Positions 1 to 8,991 of a DNA stretch of 64,000 nucleotides are shown here, one piece after another. The notes beneath the pieces are model-generated. The model was not told where the DNA came from. It saw nothing but the letters and a program-made list of their open reading frames with translations, and did not search any database. Origin of the DNA: Clostridia bacterium (GTDB taxonomy: Bacteria > Acidobacteriota > Terriglobia > Terriglobales > Acidobacteriaceae); the NCBI GenBank assembly GCA_035561135.1, contig DATMYA010000008.1:310001-374000 (forward strand), read 5' to 3'. Every line of letters starts with the position of its first letter. Position 1 is the first letter of the stretch. Position numbers and translations under genes: made by a program.

Positions 1-1
1 C

Positions 2-223
2 CATCTAATGAGGCAGGGCGAGTACATCACCGATCACGAAGTGAAGATTGCAACCAGGGTGGCGGAGGTACTCTGCGGTGGCGCTGTTTCGCCAGGCACT
101 CCGGTGAGCGAACAATATCTGCTGGACCTGGAACGCGAAGGATTCAAGTCGCTCTGCGGCGAACGCAAGACGCAGGAGCGCATCCAGTACACATTGAAAA
201 CGGGAAAGCCTTTGAGGAACTAG
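2..223 (+). CDS. 3-hydroxyacyl-CoA dehydrogenase/enoyl-CoA hydratase, C-terminal end (partial)
   Basis: Only the last 73 or so residues are in the window; the reading frame is open to the left edge. The tail ([19 protein letters not shown], then [13 protein letters not shown] and the final KTGKPLRN) matches the C-terminus of FadB/FadN-type multifunctional beta-oxidation proteins, which hydrate enoyl-CoA and oxidise 3-hydroxyacyl-CoA. The thiolase starts 74 bp downstream on the same strand and an acyl-CoA dehydrogenase follows, so the three form a fatty-acid degradation operon. The catalytic domains lie outside the window, so domain content is inferred from the tail and the context. Confidence 0.8.
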   Translation, partial: HLMRQGEYITDHEVKIATRVAEVLCGGAVSPGTPVSEQYLLDLEREGFKSLCGERKTQERIQYTLKTGKPLRN

Positions 224-297
224 CTCTGCGCCGATGAGCTATAGAGCTATGCAGTCGCTGAGCGCGGCAGCTCAGGCTGCAAGAGGACAGGACGAAT

Positions 298-1509
298 ATG
301 CGTGAAGTCGTGATTGCATCCGCCGTCCGCACGCCGGTCGGCAAAGCTTACAAGGGAACACTAAGGGCGACGCGGCCGGACGACATGGCGGCCATCGCAA
401 TTAAGGGCGCGCTCGCGGCTGTCCCGCAGGTGGACGTGCGCGAGATCGACGACGTGATTTTGGGCTGCGCCATGCCGGAAGCAGAACAAGGCATGAACGT
501 TGCCCGCATAGCCTCCCTTCGCGCGGGCCTGCCGGTCGAGGTCTCGGCCATGACGATCAACCGCTTCTGCTCCAGCGGACTTCAGGCGATCGCGATGGCG
601 GCCGAGCGCATCATGGCCGGCGGTGCAGAAATGATCATTGCAGGCGGCACAGAGAGCATGACGATGATTCCGATGGGCGGCCACAAGGTTTCCTGCAATC
701 CGTGGCTGGTGGAGAACTATCCGGACGCGTACCTCTCGATGGGATTGACGGCTGAACGACTCGCGACGCGTTACGGCATTACGCGGGAGCAGGCCGATGA
801 GTTCAGTTACCAGAGCCACCAGAAAGCGCTGAAGGCAATCGCCGACGGCAAGTTCGCGGACGAGATTGTGCCTGTGCCGGTGAGCTTCACGGTGCCGGCG
901 AATGGCGCGTCGGCAACGGGACGCAGCGGCGCGGCGGCGAAGCTGAAACGCCAGGAGCTTGTCTTCACAGTCGATGAAGGGCCACGCGCGGATACGACGC
1001 CCGAAGCGCTTGCTGCGCTGAAGGCGGCATTCCATGTCAGAGGCATTACGACGGCCGGCAACTCTTCCCAGATGAGTGACGGCGCGGCGGCTACGGTGGT
1101 GATGTCGGCCGAGCGCGCGAAGACACTGAGTATCAAGCCGCTGGCGCGGTACGTGGCATTCGCAACCGCCGGATACAAACCGGAGGAGATGGGCATTGGG
1201 CCGGTGTATGCAATTCCGAAGGCGCTGAAAATTGCGGGATTGTCGATGGATGACATCGATGTCATCGAACTGAACGAGGCTTTCGCGGCGCAGTCATTGG
1301 CGGTCATCAAGGAAGCGGGACTCGATCTGAAGAAGATCAATCCGAACGGCGGCGCAATCGCGCTTGGGCATCCGCTGGGTTGCACCGGCGCGAAGCTGAC
1401 GGCGACGATCATCCGCGAGTTGAAGCGGCGCAACGGAAGGTACGGCGTCGTGACCATGTGCGTCGGTGGGGGCATGGGCGCGGCGGGGATATTCGAGAAC
1501 ATCCAATAA
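298..1509 (+). CDS. fadA: Acetyl-CoA acyltransferase (thiolase, beta-oxidation)
   Basis: Thiolase of 403 residues, the usual family length. It cleaves 3-ketoacyl-CoA with CoA to give acetyl-CoA and a shortened acyl-CoA. The acyl-accepting cysteine is C91 in the [10 protein letters not shown] motif. The C-terminal [16 protein letters not shown] block supplies the active-site histidine, and the closing [10 protein letters not shown] block carries the second catalytic cysteine. The ATG follows a GAGGA ribosome-binding sequence. It lies between the FadB-type gene and the acyl-CoA dehydrogenase on the same strand, which fits a degradative role better than biosynthetic acetoacetyl-CoA formation. 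Substrate chain length cannot be read from the sequence. Confidence 0.93.
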   Translation: MREVVIASAVRTPVGKAYKGTLRATRPDDMAAIAIKGALAAVPQVDVREIDDVILGCAMPEAEQGMNVARIASLRAGLPVEVSAMTINRFCSSGLQAIAMAAERIMAGGAEMIIAGGTESMTMIPMGGHKVSCNPWLVENYPDAYLSMGLTAERLATRYGITREQADEFSYQSHQKALKAIADGKFADEIVPVPVSFTVPANGASATGRSGAAAKLKRQELVFTVDEGPRADTTPEALAALKAAFHVRGITTAGNSSQMSDGAAATVVMSAERAKTLSIKPLARYVAFATAGYKPEEMGIGPVYAIPKALKIAGLSMDDIDVIELNEAFAAQSLAVIKEAGLDLKKINPNGGAIALGHPLGCTGAKLTATIIRELKRRNGRYGVVTMCVGGGMGAAGIFENIQ

Positions 1510-1564
1510 GCAATCGATTACAACGGGGTGAGGCTTTTCATCAAGCCGCAAGAGGAGAACGAGG

Positions 1565-3370
1565 ATGGCAACCACGGCTTCGGCAGTTCCGAAAAAGAAG
1601 ATTTCGGGCGGAAGTTTTCTGCTCGACGACGGCAACATCAGCGAAGTATTCACTCCGGAAGATTTCAATGAACAGCACCTGTTGATCGCACAAACGGCCG
1701 AAGAGTTCGCCAACAACGAAATTATTCCCAACGCCGACAAGATCGAATTGAAGGACTGGCAGCTCTCGCGCGATCTGCTGAAGAAGGCGAGCGAGCTTGG
1801 ATTGACGTCCGTCGATATTCCCGAAGAGTACGGCGGGATGGAGATGGACAAGGTTTCGTCGGCCATCATCGCCGACAGGATCGCGAAGAGCGGTTCGTTC
1901 GTGGTCAGCTTCGGCGGACACGTAGGCATCGGCACGCTGCCGATCGTCTACTTCGGCACCGAAGAACAGAAGAAGAAGTATCTTCCAAAGCTCGCGAGCG
2001 GCCAGATAGTCGGCGCCTATGCGCTGAGCGAGAGTTCCAGCGGATCGGACGCGCTGAACTGCCGCGCAAAGGCCGTGCTCTCGTCCGACGGGAAGCACTA
2101 CGTTCTGAACGGCGAAAAGATGTGGATCACGAACGCGCACTTCGCCGACCTGTTCACGGTCTTCGCGAAAGTCGATGGCGAGAAGTTTACGGCGTTCCTG
2201 GTCGAGAAAGACTTTCCGGGATTCAGCGTCGGCAATGAAGAGCACAAGATGGGCATTCGCGGCTCGTCAACCGCACCGCTCATCCTGAACGATTGCATGG
2301 TGCCGGTCGACAACCTGCTGGGCGAGATCGGAAAGGGACACGTCATCGCATTCAACATCCTGAATGTGGGCCGCTTCAAGCTGGGTGCGGGCTGCGTGGG
2401 CGGTGCGCGCACAGCGATTCAGAGCTCCATCAAGTGGGCGAAAGAGCGCAAGGCGTTCGGCAAGACAATCGCCGACTTCGGACTGGTACGCGAGAAGCTG
2501 GCGCAAATGGCCATTGGCATCTACGCCGGCGAGGCAATGGTTTATCGCACGGTGGGCATGATGGACGTGGCGCTGGGCGAGATCGAGAAGGGCTCGGCAG
2601 ACGAGCCGAAGGAGATACGCAAGGCGATCGAGGAGTACGCGGTCGAGTGCTCCATCATCAAGGTCTGGGGCTCGGAGATGCTCGACAACGTGGTTGACGA
2701 GCAAGTGCAGATCTACGGGGGGTACGGGTTCGTCGAGGAGTATCCGGCTGAACGCGCTTATCGCGACTCGCGCGTGAACCGAATTTTCGAGGGCACGAAC
2801 GAGATCAATCGTCTAATCATTACGGGTTGGCTGTTGAAGCGCGCCATGAGCGGACAGCTTCCGCTGCTCCCGGCGATCAAGAAACTGATGGACGAGATCA
2901 TGTCCGGTCCATCGATGGGCGGGGACGAAGATGATCGTCCCATGGCGGCTGAGCGCGCCATGGTGACGAATGCCAGGAAAATTGCGCTGTTCACGGCCGG
3001 AGCAGCTTCGCAGAAATATATGCAGCAAATCGCCGACAGGCAGGAGGTCATGGGTGCGATCGCGGACATCGTCATCGAAACTTACGCAATGGATTCCTGC
3101 GTGCTGCGGACGATGAAGATCATCGACGTGCAAGGCGAGGCGGCGGCGAAGTTGCCAATTGCGATGACGCAAGTTTACTTGGCGGGCGCGATGGCAAGAC
3201 TGGAGGCGGCGGCAAAGAAGCTGATCGCCGACGTGGCGGAGGGCGACATGCTGCGGACGCAGATGGCTATTCTCCGTCGCCTGACAAAGTACGAACCGGC
3301 TAACGTCATCGCGCTGCAGGAAGCAGTGGCGACCCGCGTGCTGGAGGCCGGGAAGTACGTTATTGCATAA
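1565..3370 (+). CDS. Acyl-CoA dehydrogenase, long form
   Basis: 601-residue flavoprotein dehydrogenase that introduces the first double bond of beta-oxidation. The N-terminal helical part is followed by the FAD/substrate-binding beta domain (YALSESSSGSDA, then WITNAHFADLFTVFAKV). The C-terminal helical domain ends with the family signature around GGYGFVEEYPAERAYRD and IFEGTNEINR. About 170 extra residues follow, as in the roughly 600-residue class found in Firmicutes and Acidobacteria (VLCAD-like), so the length is normal for that class. The ATG sits behind GAGGAG. It is the last gene of the beta-oxidation operon and a hairpin terminator follows. The electron acceptor, presumably ETF, is not in this window. 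Confidence 0.93.
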   Translation: MATTASAVPKKKISGGSFLLDDGNISEVFTPEDFNEQHLLIAQTAEEFANNEIIPNADKIELKDWQLSRDLLKKASELGLTSVDIPEEYGGMEMDKVSSAIIADRIAKSGSFVVSFGGHVGIGTLPIVYFGTEEQKKKYLPKLASGQIVGAYALSESSSGSDALNCRAKAVLSSDGKHYVLNGEKMWITNAHFADLFTVFAKVDGEKFTAFLVEKDFPGFSVGNEEHKMGIRGSSTAPLILNDCMVPVDNLLGEIGKGHVIAFNILNVGRFKLGAGCVGGARTAIQSSIKWAKERKAFGKTIADFGLVREKLAQMAIGIYAGEAMVYRTVGMMDVALGEIEKGSADEPKEIRKAIEEYAVECSIIKVWGSEMLDNVVDEQVQIYGGYGFVEEYPAERAYRDSRVNRIFEGTNEINRLIITGWLLKRAMSGQLPLLPAIKKLMDEIMSGPSMGGDEDDRPMAAERAMVTNARKIALFTAGAASQKYMQQIADRQEVMGAIADIVIETYAMDSCVLRTMKIIDVQGEAAAKLPIAMTQVYLAGAMARLEAAAKKLIADVAEGDMLRTQMAILRRLTKYEPANVIALQEAVATRVLEAGKYVIA

Positions 3371-3430
3371 CGTCGTGATCCCGCGTCATCGCATGACGGT
3401 TCGCGACTTACCGTTCAGCTTACAAGTCAC

Positions 3431-3460
3431 AGGCTCTGGCGGATGCCAGGGCCTTTTCTT
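3431..3460 (+). terminator. Rho-independent terminator after the beta-oxidation operon
   Basis: GGCTCTGGC (3432-3440) pairs with GCCAGGGCC (3445-3453) across a 4-nt loop, with one G-U pair, and is followed by TTTTCTT. It lies about 60 bp after the acyl-CoA dehydrogenase stop. Confidence 0.75.
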
Positions 3461-3555
3461 CATCTCCTGGTGCGTGCTCGAAAAGAACCTGTTATGGGCT
3501 TACCTCCTCCGGTCTCACACGTCTACACTGTTTCCCTCACGGAGGAAACATCAAC

Positions 3556-4842
3556 ATGCATCGACCCACGTTTCGAAAGCTGACAGCTGTGCTGCTTCTG
3601 CTCGGATGCTTTGGCTTCGCGGCGGACAAGCCAGCAGACCTTTACTACGGCAAGAATCTGAAGCAGTTCTATTCCGAAGCGGGAGCTGCGTTTCAGCGGC
3701 AAGACTTCCCTACGGCGATTTCGAGGCTGAAGAGAGCGCTTGAAATTGCGCCCGGCCACGGCCCGACCATGTGGGAGATGGCGCAGATATATGCGGCGTC
3801 CGGCGACAAGGCGAACGCGCTTGCCATGCTGGAAAGAGTTGCAGAGCTTAAGCTCGGCTACGATCCTCGCGGCCACCAGCTATTTACCAAGCTGCGCGAC
3901 GACGCTGACTTCAAGCACGTCGCGGCTCGTTTCGACGCGAGCACGGGGGCGGTGCATCAAGCCACACCGGCGTTCACTATGCCCGAGCGCGACCTAATCG
4001 CCGAAGGCATTGCTTACGATCCGGAAACCAAGGCCCTGTTCGTCAGTAGCATCTTCAAGCACAAGATTGTTGCGGTGGACGCGCAGGGACGCACGCGCGA
4101 TTTCAAGCAGAGCGGCGAAGACGGTCTGCTGCAAGTGCTCGGAATGAAAGTCGATGCCAGGCGTCGTTTGCTTTGGGCGGCCAGCTACGCCAATGAACAC
4201 GACAAGGAAAATGCCGGACGCGCAGCGGTTCACAAGTACGACCTGCGTACAGGCAAGCTGATCAAGAAATACGAATTGCAGCCGAAACCGGCTCACCTGC
4301 TGAACGATGTTGCATTCACGCGCGCTGGCGATCTCTATGTTACGGACAGCCAGACGGGCGGCGTATACGTGATCCGGCACGACCGCGATGAACTCGAACA
4401 ATTTCTTCCGGCGGACACGTTCGCGTATCCCAACGGAATTGCGATTTCGGCAGATGAGAGTAAGCTGTACGTCGCAAGCTGGGGGCCTGGTGTTTCGATC
4501 GTCAATTTGAAAACGAAGGGCATCTCGCAGCTGGCACAGCCGTCAAATGTGACCGCCTCGGACATTGATGGCCTGTATCTCTACAAAAACAGCTTGATCG
4601 GCGTGCAGAACGGTCTTGGCAATGACCGGGCAGCGAGATTCTATTTGAATGCTTCGGGAGACGCGATCGTGAGCGCCGAAGTGCTGGAGTCGCGCAATCC
4701 GCTGTTCGACATTCCGACCACGGGTTCAATTGTGGGCGATGACTTCTACCTGCTCGCCAACGCACAGCTCAGCAAGTTGAACAAGGGCGAAATCGCGGCG
4801 CCGACAAACGAAACGAAAATCCTGCGTATCCGGCTGAAATGA
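3556..4842 (+). CDS. Secreted TPR / SMP-30-like beta-propeller protein
   Basis: 428 residues with an N-terminal signal peptide (hydrophobic LTAVLLLLGCFGFAA). Residues about 35-115 contain TPR-like helical repeats (FQRQDFPTAISRLKRALEIAPGH, shown here only in outline). From about 145 on the protein reads as a six-bladed propeller of the SMP-30/gluconolactonase or NHL type, with repeated blade strands such as EGIAYDPETKALFVSSI and NGIAISADESKLYVASW. The ATG is preceded by GGAGGAAAC. Such proteins are periplasmic or extracellular; lactonase activity or a binding role is possible but no substrate can be named. It stands alone between two terminator or promoter regions. Confidence 0.75.
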   Translation: MHRPTFRKLTAVLLLLGCFGFAADKPADLYYGKNLKQFYSEAGAAFQRQDFPTAISRLKRALEIAPGHGPTMWEMAQIYAASGDKANALAMLERVAELKLGYDPRGHQLFTKLRDDADFKHVAARFDASTGAVHQATPAFTMPERDLIAEGIAYDPETKALFVSSIFKHKIVAVDAQGRTRDFKQSGEDGLLQVLGMKVDARRRLLWAASYANEHDKENAGRAAVHKYDLRTGKLIKKYELQPKPAHLLNDVAFTRAGDLYVTDSQTGGVYVIRHDRDELEQFLPADTFAYPNGIAISADESKLYVASWGPGVSIVNLKTKGISQLAQPSNVTASDIDGLYLYKNSLIGVQNGLGNDRAARFYLNASGDAIVSAEVLESRNPLFDIPTTGSIVGDDFYLLANAQLSKLNKGEIAAPTNETKILRIRLK

Positions 4843-4912
4843 TGCTAACTGCTGGTAATCATCCTGAAACGATAGCGATACAATAGCGGGCATCTTTAGG
4901 TTTGGAGGAAAC

Positions 4913-5455
4913 ATGCGTAAGAACCTGGTTCTGCTCCTGTGTGTATTGATTCTGGTGAGTGTGGCTGCGGCTCAACAGGCGGGCGGCGAGAAGAAGCCGC
5001 CATTGAGTCCGCGTCGCCAGGCGGAAACGTCCTTCGCCGACGGCAAGAAGGTTATGGTCGATTACGGCGCACCTTCCATGCGCGGCCGCAAAATCATGGG
5101 CGAACTGGTTCCCTACGGCAAGGTCTGGCGCACCGGAGCCAATGCGGCTACCACTTTCACTACCGATGCCGACCTGATGATCAACGGCACGCGCGTGCCC
5201 GCAGGCAAGTACTCGCTGTACACGATGCCTGACGCGGACAACTGGAAGCTGATTATCAATGAAAATACGGGCCAATGGGGTACGCAGTACGACGAGAAAC
5301 AGGACCTGGCACGCGTGGACATGACGAAAACCGCGACGGCGCAACCTGTCGAGCAGATGACGTTCTCGTTCGACAAGGCGGGCGCGGATGGCGCAACGAT
5401 GAAGCTGCAATGGGAAAACACGCAGCTCAGCGTGCCGCTCAAGGAAGCAAAGTAG
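4913..5455 (+). CDS. DUF2911 domain secreted protein
   Basis: 180 residues: a signal peptide (LVLLLCVLILVSVAAAQQ) followed by a single DUF2911 domain. The family core is clear: VDYGAPSMRGRKIMGELVPYG, KVWRTGANAATTF, and INGTRVPAGKYSLYTMP. DUF2911 proteins are common secreted proteins in Bacteroidetes and Acidobacteria and their biochemical role is unknown. A near-ideal GGAGGAAAC lies five bases before the ATG. The gene appears monocistronic and ends at a strong terminator. Confidence 0.85.
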   Translation: MRKNLVLLLCVLILVSVAAAQQAGGEKKPPLSPRRQAETSFADGKKVMVDYGAPSMRGRKIMGELVPYGKVWRTGANAATTFTTDADLMINGTRVPAGKYSLYTMPDADNWKLIINENTGQWGTQYDEKQDLARVDMTKTATAQPVEQMTFSFDKAGADGATMKLQWENTQLSVPLKEAK

Positions 5456-5484
5456 GGACACCAACGAGTGACGTCGGCGCATCT

Positions 5485-5515
5485 AAGGGCGCGGCTTGCG
5501 GCCGCGCCCTTTTGT
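5485..5515. terminator. Strong hairpin terminator between convergent genes
   Basis: AAGGGCGCGGC (5485-5495) pairs perfectly with GCCGCGCCCTT (5501-5511) over a 5-nt loop and runs into TTTTG. It lies between the convergent DUF2911 gene and gcvPB. The plus-strand U tract is better, but the A-rich left flank may let it act on both strands. Confidence 0.8.
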
Positions 5516-5529
5516 ATTTGCGAGTTGAA

Positions 5530-7062
5530 TTACTCCGCGGCCGTTTGTGCCTGCGGCTTCCAGCGAAGGATCGGCTTGCGGGCGGCCGAGACTTCGTCGA
5601 GGCGCGAGATGCGCGTCGTGTGCGGAGCCGTGAGGATGACGTCCGGGTTCTCCTCGGCTTCGCGCGCAATCTGCTTCATGGCGTCGATGAACTGGTTCAT
5701 CTCCTCCAGCGATTCGCTTTCGGTGGGCTCAATCATGAGCGCGCCGTGAACGATAAGAGGGAATGAAACCGTGTAGGGATGGAATCCGTAGTCGATCAGG
5801 CGCTTAGCGATATCGCCGGTCTTGATGCCCTTGCCGGTCTGCAAACGATCGCTGAATACGACCTCGTGCATCGATGGCGTCGAGTACGGCAGATCGAATA
5901 CACCTTCCAGCTTTTTACGGATGTAGTTGGCGTTAAGCACGGCATCTTCGGTGGTCTGGCGAAGGCCATCCGCGCCGTTCGCCATGATGTAGGCCAGCGC
6001 GCGAACATGCATTCCAAAGTTGCCGTAGAACATGCGCACGCGGCCGATCGACTCGGGGCGATTGTATTCAAGACCGAGCGTTCCGTCCGGGCGTTCGATA
6101 ATGACGGGCACCGGAAGAAACGGCTCGAGAATCCTTTTGCAGACGACGGGACCGGAACCGGGACCGCCGCCGCCGTGGGGCGTCGAGAAAGTCTTGTGCA
6201 GATTTAAGTGCATGACGTCCACGCCGAAGTCGCCTGGGCGCGTTTTGCCGACCAGAGCGTTCATGTTGGCGCCATCCATGTAGAGCAGGCCACCCTTGGC
6301 GTGCAGGATTTTGGCAATGCGCGCGATCTGCTGATCGAACACACCAAGCGTGTTCGGATTCGTGAGCATGAGGCCGGCGACATCCTCATTCATCTGCGCC
6401 TCAAGCGCGGCAAGATCCACCATGCCGCGAGAGTCCGACTTGAGGTTCTCGACCGTGTAGCCGCACATGGCGGCAGTCGCGGGATTGGTGCCATGCGCGG
6501 AGTCGGGGATGAGAATCTTCTTGCGCGGGTTCCCCTTCGATTCCATGTATGCGCGAATGAGTAGGATTCCAGTCAGCTCGCCGTGCGCTCCCGCAGCAGG
6601 CTGCAGTGTGATGGCATCCATGCCGCAAATCTCGACCAGGTAGTCGGAGAGCGTCTTCAGCACCTTCAACGCGCCCTGCGAAATCTTTTCTGACTGGTAA
6701 GGATGTGCAGCGGCAAGGCCATCCAGTCGCGCCACGACCTCGTTGATGCGCGGATTGTACTTCATCGTGCACGAGCCGAGCGGATACATGCCGTGATCGA
6801 CGGCGTAGTTCCAGGTCGAGATGCGCGTGAAGTGGCGCACGATCTCGATCTCGCTCACCTCGGGCATGTTGCCCAAATCCTCGCGAGCGCTCTTGCCCAG
6901 CAGTTTCTTCTCGTCCACTTCAGGAACATCGAGCGGCGGCAGGCGGTATCCCTTCTTGCCACGCGACGACAGCTCAAAGATGAGTCCCTCGTTCTGGCTG
7001 ATGTGGGTTGTCGCCTTTGCGCCCGGAGCAGCCACGGTCGGTGTGCATTTCGTGTCGGCCAT
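5530..7062 (-). CDS. gcvPB: Glycine dehydrogenase (decarboxylating) subunit 2
   Basis: 510-residue C-terminal half of the P protein of the glycine cleavage system. It carries the pyridoxal-phosphate lysine in the NLHKTFSTPHGGGGPGSG motif. Together with gcvPA it decarboxylates glycine and passes the aminomethyl group to lipoylated GcvH. The N-terminus (FELSSRGKKGYRLPPLDVPE) and the length fit the split two-subunit form found in Firmicutes, archaea and Acidobacteria. Its ATG abuts the gcvPA stop codon with no spacer, so the two subunits are probably translationally coupled and made in equal amounts. It is the last gene of gcvT-gcvH-gcvPA-gcvPB. Confidence 0.96.
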   Translation of the reverse strand: MADTKCTPTVAAPGAKATTHISQNEGLIFELSSRGKKGYRLPPLDVPEVDEKKLLGKSAREDLGNMPEVSEIEIVRHFTRISTWNYAVDHGMYPLGSCTMKYNPRINEVVARLDGLAAAHPYQSEKISQGALKVLKTLSDYLVEICGMDAITLQPAAGAHGELTGILLIRAYMESKGNPRKKILIPDSAHGTNPATAAMCGYTVENLKSDSRGMVDLAALEAQMNEDVAGLMLTNPNTLGVFDQQIARIAKILHAKGGLLYMDGANMNALVGKTRPGDFGVDVMHLNLHKTFSTPHGGGGPGSGPVVCKRILEPFLPVPVIIERPDGTLGLEYNRPESIGRVRMFYGNFGMHVRALAYIMANGADGLRQTTEDAVLNANYIRKKLEGVFDLPYSTPSMHEVVFSDRLQTGKGIKTGDIAKRLIDYGFHPYTVSFPLIVHGALMIEPTESESLEEMNQFIDAMKQIAREAEENPDVILTAPHTTRISRLDEVSAARKPILRWKPQAQTAAE

Positions 7063-8394
7063 CTATTTCACCTCTCCGGCTGCGATATCGATCTGTTCGC
7101 GCGTATTAAGTTCCGTGCAGCACCAGACAGAAGCGTTTCCGAGCTCCGGATAAAACTTGATGAGCGGGAAGCCGCCGATGATCTTCTTGTCGGCAAGACG
7201 ATGCGAGATGGCGTAGGACTCCTCCGAGGTCTGCACAACGAACTCGTTGAAGCGTGGTGCGCCAGAGAAGAGCACCTTGGCCTTCTTCCCAAACTGCTCA
7301 ACCGCATAGGCGGTCTTAGCCAGGTTCTGCTTCGCAAGGTCTTTCAGACCCTCGCGTCCGTACACCGTCATGAAGATGTTTGCCATCAGCGCGATCAGCG
7401 CCTGGTTGGTGCAGATGTTCGACGTGGCCTTCTCGCGACGGATGTGCTGCTCGCGAGTGGAGAGCGTTAGCACGAACCCGCGCTTGCCATTGCGGTCACG
7501 CGTTTCTCCAACAAGGCGTCCGGGAACCTGGCGCACAAACTTTTCTTTCGTTGCAATCACTCCAGCGTAAGGGCCGCCATAGCTAAGTGGGATGCCGAAC
7601 GACTGCGCTTCCATGCTGACAATGTCGGCCTCTACGGGCGGACGCACGATGCCGAGCGAAACCGCTTCCGCGATGGAAACGACCAGGAGCGCGCCGCGTT
7701 TGTGGACCAGGTCGGCGAGCGCGGCCACGTCTTCGATGGTGCCAAAGAAGTTAGGCGACTGGATCAGCACGCAGGCCGTGTCATCGGTAATCGCGCGGTC
7801 GAGCGCGGCGAGATCAACGCGTCCGTTGCCGGCGAAGGCCGCTTCCGAAATCGGCATGCCCTGATGCTTGGCGTAGGTGCGAATGACCTCGCGATATTCG
7901 GGATGCACGCTACGCGCGACGATCGCCGAATTGCGGCCCGTCAGGCGCACGGCCATCATCACGGCCTCCGCGGCTCCGGTAGAGCCGTCGTACATGGAGG
8001 CGTTAGCAACTTCCATGCCGGTCAGCTCGCAGATCATCGTCTGGAATTCGAAGATGGATTGCAGAGTGCCCTGCGCAATCTCGGGCTGGTAGGGCGTGTA
8101 GGCAGTAAAGAACTCTCCGCGCGAGATGAGAGAGTCGATGACAACCGGGCGGTAATGATTGTAAGCGCCGGCGCCGAGGAACATCGAGTACTCGGTGCCG
8201 TTCTCGGCCGAGCGCGCTCGGAACCAGTCGTAAACCTCAGCTTCCGACCATTGCAAGGGAATGTTGAGGTTTCGGTTGAGGCAATATTCGGGAGGGATTG
8301 GCGCGAAGAGGTCGTCAACAGATTTGACGCCGATCTCGCGCAGCATAAGCTCGCGGTCCGCTTGGGAGTTTGGAAGGTAGCGCATTGAGATCAT
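7063..8394 (-). CDS. gcvPA: Glycine dehydrogenase (decarboxylating) subunit 1
   Basis: N-terminal half of the split glycine decarboxylase (about 443 residues from this start). Typical blocks are the N-terminal [19 protein letters not shown], the [28 protein letters not shown] region (given here in outline), and [15 protein letters not shown]. This subunit has no PLP lysine; it assembles with GcvPB. The open frame extends back to 8436, but no ribosome-binding sequence precedes that codon and a perfect hairpin overlaps it, so an ATG at 8394 or 8385 is preferred. It is separated from gcvH by about 100 bp holding two hairpins. Confidence 0.94.
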   Translation of the reverse strand: MISMRYLPNSQADRELMLREIGVKSVDDLFAPIPPEYCLNRNLNIPLQWSEAEVYDWFRARSAENGTEYSMFLGAGAYNHYRPVVIDSLISRGEFFTAYTPYQPEIAQGTLQSIFEFQTMICELTGMEVANASMYDGSTGAAEAVMMAVRLTGRNSAIVARSVHPEYREVIRTYAKHQGMPISEAAFAGNGRVDLAALDRAITDDTACVLIQSPNFFGTIEDVAALADLVHKRGALLVVSIAEAVSLGIVRPPVEADIVSMEAQSFGIPLSYGGPYAGVIATKEKFVRQVPGRLVGETRDRNGKRGFVLTLSTREQHIRREKATSNICTNQALIALMANIFMTVYGREGLKDLAKQNLAKTAYAVEQFGKKAKVLFSGAPRFNEFVVQTSEESYAISHRLADKKIIGGFPLIKFYPELGNASVWCCTELNTREQIDIAAGEVK

Positions 8395-8407
8395 TTTCTC
8401 ACTCGGT

Positions 8408-8462
8408 GGCGTCACCGCTTGGAACGGTGACGCCATCGTGAATCGTTTGACCGGCGGTCAAA
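8408..8462. repeat. Two consecutive hairpins in the gcvH-gcvPA spacer
   Basis: GGCGTCACCG (8408-8417) pairs perfectly with CGGTGACGCC (8425-8434) over a 7-nt loop. Just beyond, TTTGACC (8446-8452) pairs with GGTCAAA (8456-8462) over 3 nt. Neither has a downstream U tract on the minus strand, so they look more like an RNA processing or stability element than a terminator. Confidence 0.6.
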
Positions 8463-8497
8463 GTGTCGCCACGAGAGAGCGAAGAAGGTGGCAAAGC

Positions 8498-8881
8498 CTA
8501 CTGCTCTTCAGCAATAAACTTTTCGTAATCGGCGGCCGAAAGCAGGCCGTTGACTTCCGAGGCATCCTTCAGCGTGATCTTGATCAACCAGGCCGAGTGC
8601 GGATCGGTGTTCACCTTTTCAGGCGCAGTGCCGAGCGCCTCATTCACTTCGGCAACCGTGCCGCTAACGGGCGCGTAGAGTTCGCTGACGGCCTTGACTG
8701 ACTCGACAGTACCGAAGCTCTTGCCGGAAGCGAGTTCCGCGCCGACCTTTGGAAGTTCGACGAAGACGATGTCGCCGAGGGAATTCTGCGCATGATCGGT
8801 AATTCCAATCGTGCCGGTATTTCCCTCAATCTTGAGCCACTCGTGCTCTTTGGTGTACTTGAAATCTGCCGGATAGGCCAT
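8498..8881 (-). CDS. gcvH: Glycine cleavage system H protein
   Basis: 127-residue lipoyl carrier that shuttles the aminomethyl group between P, T and L proteins. The lipoylated lysine is K63 in the GTVESVKAVSELYAPVSG motif. The chosen ATG at 8881 gives the standard N-terminus (MAYPADFKYTKEHEWLK) and follows GGAGAG. An in-frame start at 8953 would add 24 uncharacteristic residues. It is the second gene of the gcv operon, 110 bp after gcvT. The L protein (lipoamide dehydrogenase) is not encoded nearby and is presumably shared with the 2-oxoacid dehydrogenases. Confidence 0.97.
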   Translation of the reverse strand: MAYPADFKYTKEHEWLKIEGNTGTIGITDHAQNSLGDIVFVELPKVGAELASGKSFGTVESVKAVSELYAPVSGTVAEVNEALGTAPEKVNTDPHSAWLIKITLKDASEVNGLLSAADYEKFIAEEQ

Positions 8882-8991
8882 GCTTTGCTCTCCTGCCGTC
8901 GCGCGGCGTTTGATGGCGTTGCTTGCGCTTGCGCGCATGGAAATGTGTAGCAATAAATGTGAAGCAATAAAACTCGACTGTGCTTACAGCG

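Noticed and set aside
361..1035. 224-residue minus-strand frame
   Set aside because: Entirely antisense within the thiolase gene and without coding signals.
6703..7470. 255-residue plus-strand frame across gcvPB and gcvPA
   Set aside because: Mirror of strongly conserved glycine decarboxylase coding sequence; composition is His/Arg/Leu rich and resembles no protein.
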